Part shown: positions 52,360-60,787 of the stretch, piece by piece
Layout: each line of letters begins with the position of its first letter
Position numbering within the stretch: position 1 is the stretch's first letter
Assembly (NCBI GenBank): GCA_963851415.1
Contig: CAWKPF010000003.1
Coordinates: 806,001-870,000 of the forward strand
DNA length: 64,000 nucleotides
Direction of reading: 5' to 3'
Source of the DNA: CAWKPF01 sp963851415
GTDB lineage: Bacteria > Acidobacteriota > Thermoanaerobaculia > Multivoradales > Multivoraceae
Position numbers and translations under genes: made by a program
Notes under the pieces: model-generated
The model's database searches: none
What the model was told of the DNA's origin: nothing
What the model saw: only the letters and a program-made list of their open reading frames with translations

Positions 52360-52952
52360 TGGCCGTCCTCCTCGTTCACCTGCTCCATCACCTCGAGGGC
52401 GCGAATGTTGAGCTGTCGTCCCAGCCGGGCGACCTGGCCGGGATCGACCTCTCCGACGATGTTGATGAAGCCCGCAGAGTCGCCGGCTTCGACGAACATC
52501 GCGGCCAGCCCTGCGATCCTCTCGCCGTCGTGGCGGACCAGGATCTGAATGGCCTCGCCTTCTTCGCGGATGCGCACGATCGCTTCCCATCCCTGATCGA
52601 TCAGTTGCTGGCTCATCTCCAGGGCGCGATCGCGAACCTGGATCGAATCCTCCTCCTCGAGATCGAAGATGCTCACTCGAATGGAGCGGAGCTTGGCAAT
52701 CAGGTCGCCGAACTCGGTTTCTTCGTCTTCCAGTGAGCTGGCCAGGATTCCCAGGAGCGATCCCCCGAGATTGATCTCGACCGTCAACTTGTCGGGATCG
52801 AGGAAGGGGATCTGCGAGAAGTCGACGTAACCGGGATGGCTCGTCAAGTCGGAGGTCTGGGCGAAGAGACCGGGAGTCGCCATCGTCATGGCCAGGACGA
52901 GCACGCAGAGCGAATGGATCGTACGGTCGAGGAGAGCAAAGCGGTTTCTCAT
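52356..52952 (-). CDS. DUF4252 domain secreted protein
   Basis: A 198-residue exported protein with a signal peptide (HSLCVLVLAMTMATPGLFAQ). The DUF4252 body includes GYVDFSQIPF, SIRVSIFDLEE, LIDQGWEAIVRIREEGE and IAGLAAMFVEAGD, ending with a short helix. It starts at ATG 52952, overlapping the anti-sigma stop. DUF4252 genes commonly accompany ECF sigma factors; they may be envelope-stress effectors, but this is not established. Confidence 0.82.
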   Translation of the reverse strand: MRNRFALLDRTIHSLCVLVLAMTMATPGLFAQTSDLTSHPGYVDFSQIPFLDPDKLTVEINLGGSLLGILASSLEDEETEFGDLIAKLRSIRVSIFDLEEEDSIQVRDRALEMSQQLIDQGWEAIVRIREEGEAIQILVRHDGERIAGLAAMFVEAGDSAGFINIVGEVDPGQVARLGRQLNIRALEVMEQVNEEDGQ

Positions 52953-53677
52953 TGGTATACCCCGGGTTCTCGATTCTCGGTTCGCTCTCGGATCACGTCG
53001 AGGGCGAGCGACGGCGCAGCGGAAACGCGGCGCCCGATGACTTCCTCCTGCACGATGCGCCCGACCCGATCGCTGACCTGGGCAAACAGCGCCAGCGCGA
53101 TGCGCGCATCCTGCTCGGCCTGAGCGAGCTCGGCTGCCGTCAGCTCGACGGTCGGCTCGGAACGGGCAACGCTCAGCCGCTGCGCGGGGACACGGCTCGT
53201 TCGGTCCCAGAGCAGTCCGACTCCGATCAGCGCGAAGAGCACGGTCGCAGCGACCAGCCAGAGCCCCTGGGTTCTGGGGGACTGGGTTCTGGGGGACCGG
53301 GTTCTGGGGGGCCGAGAGCTGAGGGACTCGGATCTGGCGGACAGGCTCGCGCCCGGTTTCGCCCCGGTGCGGGTCCATCCGCCCCGGGGTCGCAGAGGCT
53401 CCGAAGGCAACGGCTCCGAAGACGGGCGCTCTTCGGCAGCCGTGCTCAGCACGCTCTCGACCACCCTCTGAGGACAATCGACGAGTGGAAGCTCACGCAG
53501 GGCGTCTCTGACTCTGCGCGCCTCGTCGAGCTCCGCGGAGCAGAGCGCACAGCCCTCGAGGTGTGCCTCGACTCGCTCCGTTTCGTTCGGGTCGAGCTCG
53601 TCGTCGAGAAACGGCTCGATCCGCTCCCGGATCTCTTCAGGACAGCCCGGTGGCTCGTAGGGGGGGGTGGGTCGCAT
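52949..53677 (-). CDS. Anti-sigma factor with zinc finger and single TM
   Basis: A 242-residue membrane regulator. The ZAS-type zinc-binding motif is H39-x3-C43-x2-C46 (EAHLEGCALCSAEL). One membrane helix (LWLVAATVLFALIGVGLLW) follows a Ser/Pro/Arg linker encoded by three 15-bp repeats (SPRTQ units). The periplasmic part is helical. Its start overlaps the sigma gene by 41 bp, so the two proteins are made in fixed ratio. It should hold the ECF sigma factor inactive at the membrane until a signal acts. Confidence 0.88.
   Translation of the reverse strand: MRPTPPYEPPGCPEEIRERIEPFLDDELDPNETERVEAHLEGCALCSAELDEARRVRDALRELPLVDCPQRVVESVLSTAAEERPSSEPLPSEPLRPRGGWTRTGAKPGASLSARSESLSSRPPRTRSPRTQSPRTQGLWLVAATVLFALIGVGLLWDRTSRVPAQRLSVARSEPTVELTAAELAQAEQDARIALALFAQVSDRVGRIVQEEVIGRRVSAAPSLALDVIRERTENREPGVYQ
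53269..53313. repeat. 15-bp tandem repeat (x3) in the anti-sigma linker
   Basis: Three units of GGGTTCTGGGGGACT (the second and third differ by one and three bases). They encode RTQSP-like units just before the membrane helix. The unit length keeps the frame, so length variation of the linker is possible. Confidence 0.85.
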
Positions 53678-54182
53678 GGCTGGTCAGCCTCTCTCTCAGT
53701 AGTCGTCGGCCTCGGAAGATCTGTGCCTTGACGGTGTTCAGGGGAATCTCGAGGGCCGCGCTGATCTCGTCGTATCGATACTCCTGGATTTCTCGCAGGA
53801 TCAGAACGGAACGGTAGGGCTCTGGGAGCTCGGCCAGCTCTCGTTGCACCCTCTGGCCGATCTCGTGGGTCTGGAGGATGTCCGATGCGTCCGGGTCGGA
53901 GGCCGGGATCTGTTCGCTCTCTTCGTCGTCGCCGTCGGTGTGCACGGCGCGCCGGACCTTTCTCTTGCGCAGCACATCGAAGCAGGCGTTGCGGGTGACG
54001 CGGGTGAGCCAGCGAGGCATGGATTCGATCTCGAGCTTCCCCCACGAGCGCCACAGGCGCAGCAGCACCTCCTGCGTGATGTCCTCTGCTTCCTGGGGGT
54101 TTGCCAGGTAGTAGAGGGCATAGGAGTACACACGGTTCTTCTCCTGGTCGACCACGCGTTCGAACGCTTGTGAACAGTCCAT
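53637..54182 (-). CDS. ECF-type RNA polymerase sigma factor
   Basis: A 181-residue sigma-70 family factor with regions 2 and 4 only. Region 2: YALYYLANPQEAEDITQEVL and MPRWLTRVTRNACFDVLRKR. Region 4: ELPEPYRSVLILREIQEYRY, then EISAALEIPLNTVKAQIFRG. The linker is acidic. It heads a four-gene operon with the anti-sigma factor and two DUF4252-type envelope proteins, all overlapping. ATG 54182 is 130 bp downstream of the histidine kinase stop. Confidence 0.95.
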   Translation of the reverse strand: MDCSQAFERVVDQEKNRVYSYALYYLANPQEAEDITQEVLLRLWRSWGKLEIESMPRWLTRVTRNACFDVLRKRKVRRAVHTDGDDEESEQIPASDPDASDILQTHEIGQRVQRELAELPEPYRSVLILREIQEYRYDEISAALEIPLNTVKAQIFRGRRLLRERLTSHATHPPLRATGLS

Positions 54183-54312
54183 CCCTTGCGATTGACGTAC
54201 GGGTCCAGGAAAAGTTGCGCGACATCCGGAGACACGATCTGCCGAGAGGATATCGGCTCAGAGCCAACGAGCCAGCGGGCCCCGGGAGGGGGCACGGGCC
54301 GCGACCGGAGCC

Positions 54313-57300
54313 TCACTCCGGAAGGGGCGCTGGCTCGGACGTCGGCTGCTTTTCGGCGCTCTGCTCAGCGCGCTTCTCGGCCCGTTTGACCTCGTACATG
54401 GCGCGGTCCGCGGCTTCGAGCAGGGCGTCGAGGGTCTCACCGTCTTCGGGAACGCACGCGATCCCGATGCTTGCCCGAGCGGAAACGAGCACACCGCCGA
54501 TCTCGACCGGAGTCCCCAGCAACTCCAGAACCCGGGAGCGGCTGGCTTCGGCCGCGCGGCGATCGGCACCCACCAGCAGTGCACCGAACTCGTCCCCGCC
54601 GAGACGGGCCACCTGGTCGTTGGCGCGTAGCGCGTTGGTCATGCACTCGGCGACCCGGGACAGTACGACGTCGCCAGCCGCATGTCCGTAGCTGTCGTTG
54701 ATCTGCTTGAAGTCGTCGAGATCGAGAAAGAGCAACGCAAAGGGACCACCGTTGCGCTCCGGTGCGTCCAGGTGTTGTTCGATCGCGATCTCGAAGCGCC
54801 GCCGGTTCGCGACGCCGGTGAGGCTGTCGCGAAAGGCGGCCTGTTCGAGAAGCAGTTTCTCGGCGGTGAGGCGTTTGACCTCCAGATGGGTATCGATCCG
54901 AGCCAGAAGCTCCTCACGACTCACCGGCTTGGTCAGATAGTCGTTCGCCCCGGCCTCGAGTCCCGCTACGACGTCCTCGGCCTGGGTCTTGGCGGTGAGG
55001 AAGATCACCGGCAGCTCGTTGGCTCGGTAGCGCATGCGCAGTCGTCGACAGAGCTCGAATCCACTCATCTGCGGCATCATCACATCGAGAATCACCAGGT
55101 CTGGCTGGAACCCCTCGCGCATGCGCCTCAGGGCCTGTTGACCGCTGCGGGCGGTAATCACTTCGATGTTGCGTGCGGCCAGGTAGTTGACCAGTACGTG
55201 CAGGTTGACCGGGTCGTCATCGACCACCAGGATTCGGCTCCGAGCGAGGCCGGTCTCCTCGTCGGAGTCCTCGCCAGCCGTACGACTGGTGGGCTCCAGC
55301 AGCTCCTCGGGAAGAGTCGGCTCGATCCGATGGAGCTGGAGTACGGTGGAGATCTCGCTCTGGCGAGGAGCGAGGGGAAGGGTGAAGCTGAAGGTCGAGC
55401 CGTGGTCGGGCCGGGACTCGCAGCTCAGTTCGCCGTGATGAAGCTCGACCAGCTTTTTCGTGATCGCGAGGCCGAGCCCCGTGCCGGGTTGGTTTCGGGT
55501 GTTGCCGCCGTCGACCTGTTCGAAGGATTCGAAGATCGACTCGAGGCGATCGGACGGGATCCCCACGCCCGTGTCCCGAACGCTCACGGTGAGGCGGCCG
55601 TCGGGACCAGCGTGGGCGCTGACTGCGACTTCGCCGCGGTCGGTGAACTTGATCGCGTTGCCGACGATGTTGTGGAGGATCTGCTGCAGCCGTCTCTCGT
55701 CGGCGTGGGCCGGGGGGAGATTCTCGGGCACGTCGTTGCGCAGCTCCAGGTCGCGTTGTCGAGCCAGCGGGCTGCAGAGCCCGACCACCAGGTCGGCGCA
55801 GCTTCTCAGGTCGACCGCTTCGAGCTCGAGTCGGAGGTCGCGGTTGCGCAACCGAGCGAGATCGAGAATATCGTCGACCAGCGTCGCGAGTCGATGGCCA
55901 CTCGACACGATCAGCTGCAGGTGTCCACGCACGGATTGGCTGAGCGGGCCCGCGGCCTCGGCGAGAAGAGAGTCCGCGACGCCGATGATGCCGTGAAGAG
56001 GGGTGCGCAGCTCGTGGGAGGTGTTGGCGAGGAACTCGTCTTTGAGCCGGTCGAGGCTGAGCAGGCGGGTCGACAGTCGCTCCGCCTCGTGGAAGGTCTC
56101 GGAGAGGACGCGAGCGATCATCACCGATTGGGCCAACACGAAGGCGAGAAACCCCCACGCCAGCAGCCGAGGTGGGTCGAGGAGAAACTGCCTGGCCATG
56201 CCGTCGAAGACTGCAGTGGCGGAGAAGGCCAGAAAGCCGACGAGGAACCACACGGCTCCGACCCGGCGTCGGTAGACCGCGACACTCATGGCGACGAGCA
56301 GATAGGCGGTCACGACCAGGCCGATGATCTGTGCCACACGCAGCACGTACTGCGACGAGACGATGGTGGGGACCACCAGGACCACGACCGCGAAGGCACC
56401 GGCGCTTCCGAGGAGCGCCAGGCCGAGTCCGCGCGACAGTTCCCGGGGATAGAGGCGCTGGAGAAAGAGCCAGATCGTCGGACCGATGAACAGAAACAGG
56501 ACGTACTCGAGGCGCAGCTCCTCCTGCCAGCCCAGAAACGCTCCGAGTCCGGTCCATAGCTCGTTCTCGACGATCAGGATGTAGGCTGCCAGGAGAAAGC
56601 ACAGGAACGCGAAAGTGAGCGGTGCGGTCTGGTCCCGTCGCTGCACGAAAATGGCGATGTGGTAGATGCCCAGGATCAGGAACGAGCCGAAGAAGAAGAA
56701 CAACCGGGCCATTCTTCCTGGGCGACCTGCCGCGACCTGGTGCGGCAGTCCGATCTCGAAAGAGTGCACGGGCCCGCCTTCGCGGAAGTGGAAGTTGGAC
56801 ACCTGGAGAGTGAGGTCCACTTCCGGATCCATCGCCGGGAGGTACACCATGCGCTCGCGCCCTCCCGGCTGGCTCGTGTCCCGATGGGTACCGACCACCC
56901 CTCCGCGCGCCACCACCTCCTCACCGATGAAGAGCTGATAGGCGGTGCGAACAGGGGGAATGCGCAGAGCGATCACGCGTTGTGCCGGCTCGAACAGGAT
57001 TCGCAGACGGTAGGTTCCGTAGCCCTCGGCTGCGAGAGGCGTGCCGGCCACCTCCAGCCCGTTCCAGCTGCCCGGAAGCTCTGGAAAGCGATCCGGGGCG
57101 GCTCTCTCGCCGGGCTCGAGCAGTCGACCCCAGAACAGTGCCCACTCGCCTTGCAGTTCGAGAGCTCCCTGGTGCTCGAAATCCCATCCTCGGAGATCGA
57201 GAACGCCATGGCGGGCGACAGGAGGGGGAGGATCCTGGGCAGCGAGTGTCCCTGCGGTGCAGGTCCACAGAAGGGCGAACGTCAGAACCGTGCGGGCAGC

Positions 57301-57435
57301 GGAGAGGAGCAGCGGTGAGACCTCGAACGGCGATGGGAGGGCCGGGCCCTCGGTGCGATCGGGAATGCCGGCTCCGCAGGGGCCCCCGAGGGTCGGCTGG
57401 CATGCAGAGCTTCCGGAGAGGACCCCGGAATCCAA
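54313..57435 (-). CDS. Hybrid 7TM sensor histidine kinase - receiver - diguanylate cyclase
   Basis: A 1040-residue membrane sensor. After a signal-like helix come a jelly-roll extracellular domain (about 75-235) and seven membrane helices (about 240-430), the 7TMR-DISM layout. Next are HisKA (phospho-acceptor H474 in NTSHELRTPLHG), HATPase (VGNAIKFTD, DTGVGIP, GTGLGLAI), a receiver domain (phospho-acceptor D784 in LVILDVMMPQ) and a GGDEF domain (G946-GDEF950). The c-di-GMP inhibitory site RxxD is intact at 937-940. One chain can thus phosphorylate itself and make c-di-GMP. TTG 57435 is the longest start; CTG further in, at the signal helix with GAGG upstream, is possible. Confidence 0.9.
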   Translation of the reverse strand: MDSGVLSGSSACQPTLGGPCGAGIPDRTEGPALPSPFEVSPLLLSAARTVLTFALLWTCTAGTLAAQDPPPPVARHGVLDLRGWDFEHQGALELQGEWALFWGRLLEPGERAAPDRFPELPGSWNGLEVAGTPLAAEGYGTYRLRILFEPAQRVIALRIPPVRTAYQLFIGEEVVARGGVVGTHRDTSQPGGRERMVYLPAMDPEVDLTLQVSNFHFREGGPVHSFEIGLPHQVAAGRPGRMARLFFFFGSFLILGIYHIAIFVQRRDQTAPLTFAFLCFLLAAYILIVENELWTGLGAFLGWQEELRLEYVLFLFIGPTIWLFLQRLYPRELSRGLGLALLGSAGAFAVVVLVVPTIVSSQYVLRVAQIIGLVVTAYLLVAMSVAVYRRRVGAVWFLVGFLAFSATAVFDGMARQFLLDPPRLLAWGFLAFVLAQSVMIARVLSETFHEAERLSTRLLSLDRLKDEFLANTSHELRTPLHGIIGVADSLLAEAAGPLSQSVRGHLQLIVSSGHRLATLVDDILDLARLRNRDLRLELEAVDLRSCADLVVGLCSPLARQRDLELRNDVPENLPPAHADERRLQQILHNIVGNAIKFTDRGEVAVSAHAGPDGRLTVSVRDTGVGIPSDRLESIFESFEQVDGGNTRNQPGTGLGLAITKKLVELHHGELSCESRPDHGSTFSFTLPLAPRQSEISTVLQLHRIEPTLPEELLEPTSRTAGEDSDEETGLARSRILVVDDDPVNLHVLVNYLAARNIEVITARSGQQALRRMREGFQPDLVILDVMMPQMSGFELCRRLRMRYRANELPVIFLTAKTQAEDVVAGLEAGANDYLTKPVSREELLARIDTHLEVKRLTAEKLLLEQAAFRDSLTGVANRRRFEIAIEQHLDAPERNGGPFALLFLDLDDFKQINDSYGHAAGDVVLSRVAECMTNALRANDQVARLGGDEFGALLVGADRRAAEASRSRVLELLGTPVEIGGVLVSARASIGIACVPEDGETLDALLEAADRAMYEVKRAEKRAEQSAEKQPTSEPAPLPE

Positions 57436-57529
57436 GATTCTATAAGAAGCGGAGGCTGTGAGGAATCCATCTCCCGGCGACTGGGGTCCGCGGGGAGCTC
57501 GTCGCCTCGCTCGGACCCGCGAGAGGGGC

Positions 57530-58000
57530 TCAGGGGTGCGTCACCGCCACGGTGTAGTTGACCCGGACACCGGGGAAGATGTTGCCGACGTCATAGACCA
57601 GGACGCAGTAGTTCCCGCCGGACGTGGCCGCGCTCAAGAGCGTCTCTCCCTGCCTCACCGAATTGTCCTGAGCGAACGCGACGCAGTTCTCCGCGCTGCC
57701 ATCCTCGGTCGCTCCGATCCCCATGCCCAGAGTCAGGGTCTCGAGCGGCTGGATCGAGGTCAGGGTCAACTCGATGTCCCCGGCGACGGCGACGGTGAAG
57801 GGATGTGCCACGAAGGTGCCTTGCTGCACCGTTCCGTTGAACGTCTCGGTGATGCGGTCGGGTGGAGGAGGGGGCTCCGGAGGCTCGGTCGGGGAGGAGT
57901 CGTCTCCACAGGCCGTCGCCATCGTCGCAGCGGCGACCAGGAGCAGAAGGAACGAGTAGCGGGAGAGCGCGTGACTGGATCGAACGAGGCGGGACGGCAT
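57530..58000 (-). CDS. Small secreted lipoprotein of unknown function
   Basis: A 156-residue lipoprotein: signal YSFLLLLVAAATMATAC, mature Cys31 followed by GDDSSPTEP and a Pro-rich linker. The beta-rich body has FNGTVQQGTFVAHPFTVAVA, LTLTSIQPLETLTLGMGIG and a Cys pair (NCVAF, NYCVLVYD). The domain is similar in layout to the protein at 58077. It resembles a pre-peptidase C-terminal-like beta fold, but no function is known. Confidence 0.8.
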   Translation of the reverse strand: MPSRLVRSSHALSRYSFLLLLVAAATMATACGDDSSPTEPPEPPPPPDRITETFNGTVQQGTFVAHPFTVAVAGDIELTLTSIQPLETLTLGMGIGATEDGSAENCVAFAQDNSVRQGETLLSAATSGGNYCVLVYDVGNIFPGVRVNYTVAVTHP

Positions 58001-58076
58001 GGGAGTCTCCTGTCGGCGCCGTTCCCCGGCGGGGAGGGCGCAGCGGCATACGTGGCAGCGGCTCAGAGGCCTTGGA

Positions 58077-58571
58077 TCAGTTCTGGGGATCTACGGTGAC
58101 GGTGTATTCGACGATTCCGCCGGGGGGAAGGTTGGAAGGATCCCACACGACGATGCAGTACTGCTGCTGCTCCAGCGAGACGAGGATCGATCCTCCGATC
58201 CGTGCGGGAAGGGGCAGCGTGACGCTGCAGCCGAGGCTCTCCGCATCCGTGGTCACGCGGCCGAGGGCGACGCCGAGGACGAGCGCTGCGGGCTCCTCAC
58301 CGTCGGGCAACTCGATGAGGACCGGCCGCACGTCGGCGAGCGTGATCCGGACCACGTCCGACTCTGGCATCGAGAAGAAGTGATTGGTCCGCTGCTCCTG
58401 TCGGAGGAGCCCCTTGAATTCCCAGCTCGGAATGGGCTCTGTCGGTGAGTTGTCGCAACCCACGAGCAGCGGTGTCGCAACGAGCGCGAAGGCCAGGGCT
58501 GCGGCGCGGAGGCCGAGTCGGCGCACCCTCGGCTCTGCTGGGTGGGATGGGTTGGTACGGGTCACGGTCAC
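58077..58571 (-). CDS. Small secreted lipoprotein, paralogue of its neighbour
   Basis: A 164-residue lipoprotein: signal LAFALVATPLLVGC followed by DNSPTEP. The body (HFFSMPESDVVRITLADVRP, LVLGVALGRV, a Cys pair in LGCSV and QQYCIVVWD, then GGIVEYTVTVDP) mirrors the protein encoded at 57530, including the spacing of the two Cys, which suggests a local duplication. The 76-bp gap between them holds a GC-rich palindrome only. Function unknown. Confidence 0.8.
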   Translation of the reverse strand: MTVTRTNPSHPAEPRVRRLGLRAAALAFALVATPLLVGCDNSPTEPIPSWEFKGLLRQEQRTNHFFSMPESDVVRITLADVRPVLIELPDGEEPAALVLGVALGRVTTDAESLGCSVTLPLPARIGGSILVSLEQQQYCIVVWDPSNLPPGGIVEYTVTVDPQN

Positions 58572-58849
58572 GTCAGGTGCTCCATCGGTTCAAACGTCGG
58601 CCACTCGTGACTTCTTCCCGACAGGAGCGCGCCGGTGGGGAAGATCCAGGGTCCGGGTGGGGACCAGGCCGCGCTGGCGACCGGAGGCTCAACGGTGCGA
58701 AGGCGCCAAAAATAGCAGTTCGTGGCGAATCTCGCCATGCGCGGGCGGACGTCTCGAGAGTGCGCGGCCCTCGCCCTGGGCCCCGGGCTTCCAGGTGGGA
58801 GGTATCGAGATCGGGAAGAAGCGGCTTCTCCCTTACGCCGGTCGGAGAC

Positions 58850-60538
58850 TCAATAGAGATGCTTGATCATGTAGTCCTCGACTGCCACCGACGAAGAGTC
58901 GAGCACGTTCTCCACCTTTTGCAGGAGATCGCTGACCTGCCCTTGTTGGCCGCCCCCGGCCAACCCGAGTCGCAGATCCGCGCACTGCTTGCGCAGGAAG
59001 GCCGACATTCCCGCCGGAATCTGTTCCTGGACCTCGCTCTGCTCCAGGTGCGGCAGGAACGCCTGTTCGAGTTGATCGACATAGGGCTCGACCTGTTTGA
59101 GCATCGCTCGCGGGACGTCGTACTGGCGGGCCAGGATGCGCTTGAGCATCTGCAGGCTGCGAAGGTTCGGGTTCTCCGGCGAGCGGATCTCTCGCAGCGC
59201 CCGTTGCAGATTGTCCATCGCCTCCCTCGGTGAGACGAGGGGAGTTTCTGGCTCCGCCTCCGGTAGCGCCTGGAGCGCCTCTTCCATCACGACCGCGTCC
59301 TCGACCAGTGAGAGCTCGGGGACCGACCCGCTGTCGCTCTCCTGGGCCGCGTGCTCGGCCTCCGCGGCGGCGTTGCGCAGCGAGGCACGGCGGGAGACGG
59401 CAGAGTAGAGGACTTCGAAGAAGGTCTTGAGGTCCTCCTTGGCGAAGAGCGGCGCAGCGAAGTGGAGCTCCGGAGGCAGACCCAGATTGGCTGCACTGGC
59501 GGCGACCGCCTGCGGATCGGTCTGCTTTCCCAGGGTGGCACCGAGGGTGCGCAGATCCTTCACTGCCTTGTTGCCTGCCAGTGACTCGAAGAGGTTCACG
59601 TCCACCATGGCCGCCACCTCGAGCGTGAAGCGCCGAAGATCCTGCGGACTCGGGCGGTTCTCTCCCCAGGTGGCCCGGTGCAGGGCCTCGAGCTGTCGGA
59701 GTCGGGCCGTGAACTGATGCTCGCGTTCCCGGATCTGGTGGTAGTCGCCGGAGTAGAGAGCACGGCGGTTGCGCAGCGCGAGCATGCGGCAGATCCGTCC
59801 GCGAAGACAGGTCAGCTCGGCGAGGGCGTACCAATCTGCCGGCGATCCGTCTTGCCATCGCTCCAGAAGCTGCTCGAAGGGAACCTCGGTCCTGATGCCG
59901 TTGATGGTCTCCACCAGGGCCTCGAGGTCGGCGACCAGACGCTCGTTGCGTGCGTGCTCTGCGGCCTTCTCGGGGAAGATCAGTGGCTCTGCGTGGAGAA
60001 CGTCGCAGTGGCCCTCCGCGACTACCGCCGCTGTCGCTCCCATCAACGAGCTCGTGTACTTCCCCTTGACGTCGGCGGCGACTTCACACAGCTCGCTTCG
60101 CATCGCGGGAGTGAGCGAGTTGTGCTGGCCGCCACTGCGAAGCTCCTCGAGCTTTCGCTCCAGTCGCTTCCAGTCGGCAGCCACCATGTCGTGAATGCCA
60201 CGCAGGTAGAACTCCGCATCCTCGATCGACTCGACGGCTCCCTCGTCGCTGTTCGCGAGGAGTTGCGCAAACAGTGCTTCGATCTTCGCCGGGACGCCGT
60301 GGACGACCGTCAGGAGACGATCTTCGAGCGCGAACAGCTCGTCGTCGGACTGCGTCGGTGTGTAGAGCAGGTCCCAGCTGGCGGCCGCCTCGAAATCGTC
60401 GAGTAGCTGGCGGACGAAGGCGTAGATCGACCGGCGTTGGGGTCCGACCTGGGAGAGCAGCTGATCCCGATCCGCCGGGCCTGTTGCGGCCGGAAGGTCC
60501 GTGGAGAGCTCTTCCGCCGGTTGTCCCTGTGCGTTCAC
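58850..60538 (-). CDS. Large helical protein of unknown function
   Basis: A 562-residue soluble protein starting at GTG 60538 (MNAQGQPAEELSTDLPAATG) with a weak GGA site. It has no signal peptide or membrane segment, and no motif I recognise. Most of it is predicted helix rich in Leu, Glu and Ala, for example LLTVVHGVPAKIEALFAQLL and LRQLEALHRATWGENRPSPQ. A lower-complexity acidic section lies around residues 380-430. It is followed downstream by the small lipoprotein genes and lies next to the oxygenase gene on the same strand. Confidence 0.75.
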   Translation of the reverse strand: MNAQGQPAEELSTDLPAATGPADRDQLLSQVGPQRRSIYAFVRQLLDDFEAAASWDLLYTPTQSDDELFALEDRLLTVVHGVPAKIEALFAQLLANSDEGAVESIEDAEFYLRGIHDMVAADWKRLERKLEELRSGGQHNSLTPAMRSELCEVAADVKGKYTSSLMGATAAVVAEGHCDVLHAEPLIFPEKAAEHARNERLVADLEALVETINGIRTEVPFEQLLERWQDGSPADWYALAELTCLRGRICRMLALRNRRALYSGDYHQIREREHQFTARLRQLEALHRATWGENRPSPQDLRRFTLEVAAMVDVNLFESLAGNKAVKDLRTLGATLGKQTDPQAVAASAANLGLPPELHFAAPLFAKEDLKTFFEVLYSAVSRRASLRNAAAEAEHAAQESDSGSVPELSLVEDAVVMEEALQALPEAEPETPLVSPREAMDNLQRALREIRSPENPNLRSLQMLKRILARQYDVPRAMLKQVEPYVDQLEQAFLPHLEQSEVQEQIPAGMSAFLRKQCADLRLGLAGGGQQGQVSDLLQKVENVLDSSSVAVEDYMIKHLY

Positions 60539-60787
60539 GTCATTTCCGTAGTGGTTCCCCGAGCGAGATGCTCGGACCGAGGGTTGCCGGTCGATGCCTC
60601 CCGGCAGACCAGCTTAACTGTTCTCACAGAATCTTGCATCTCTAGTGAAACTATTGCTCGCCCCGAAGACCCCCCGAGCTCGAGGTGGGGCCTTCGGCAT
60701 GTTCGCTTCGATTCCGGGACGACGGGCGGTGAACGGGAGCGGCGACGCGCCGAAGCTCCGATCCAAGTCGAATCGGTCGGTCCGGAG

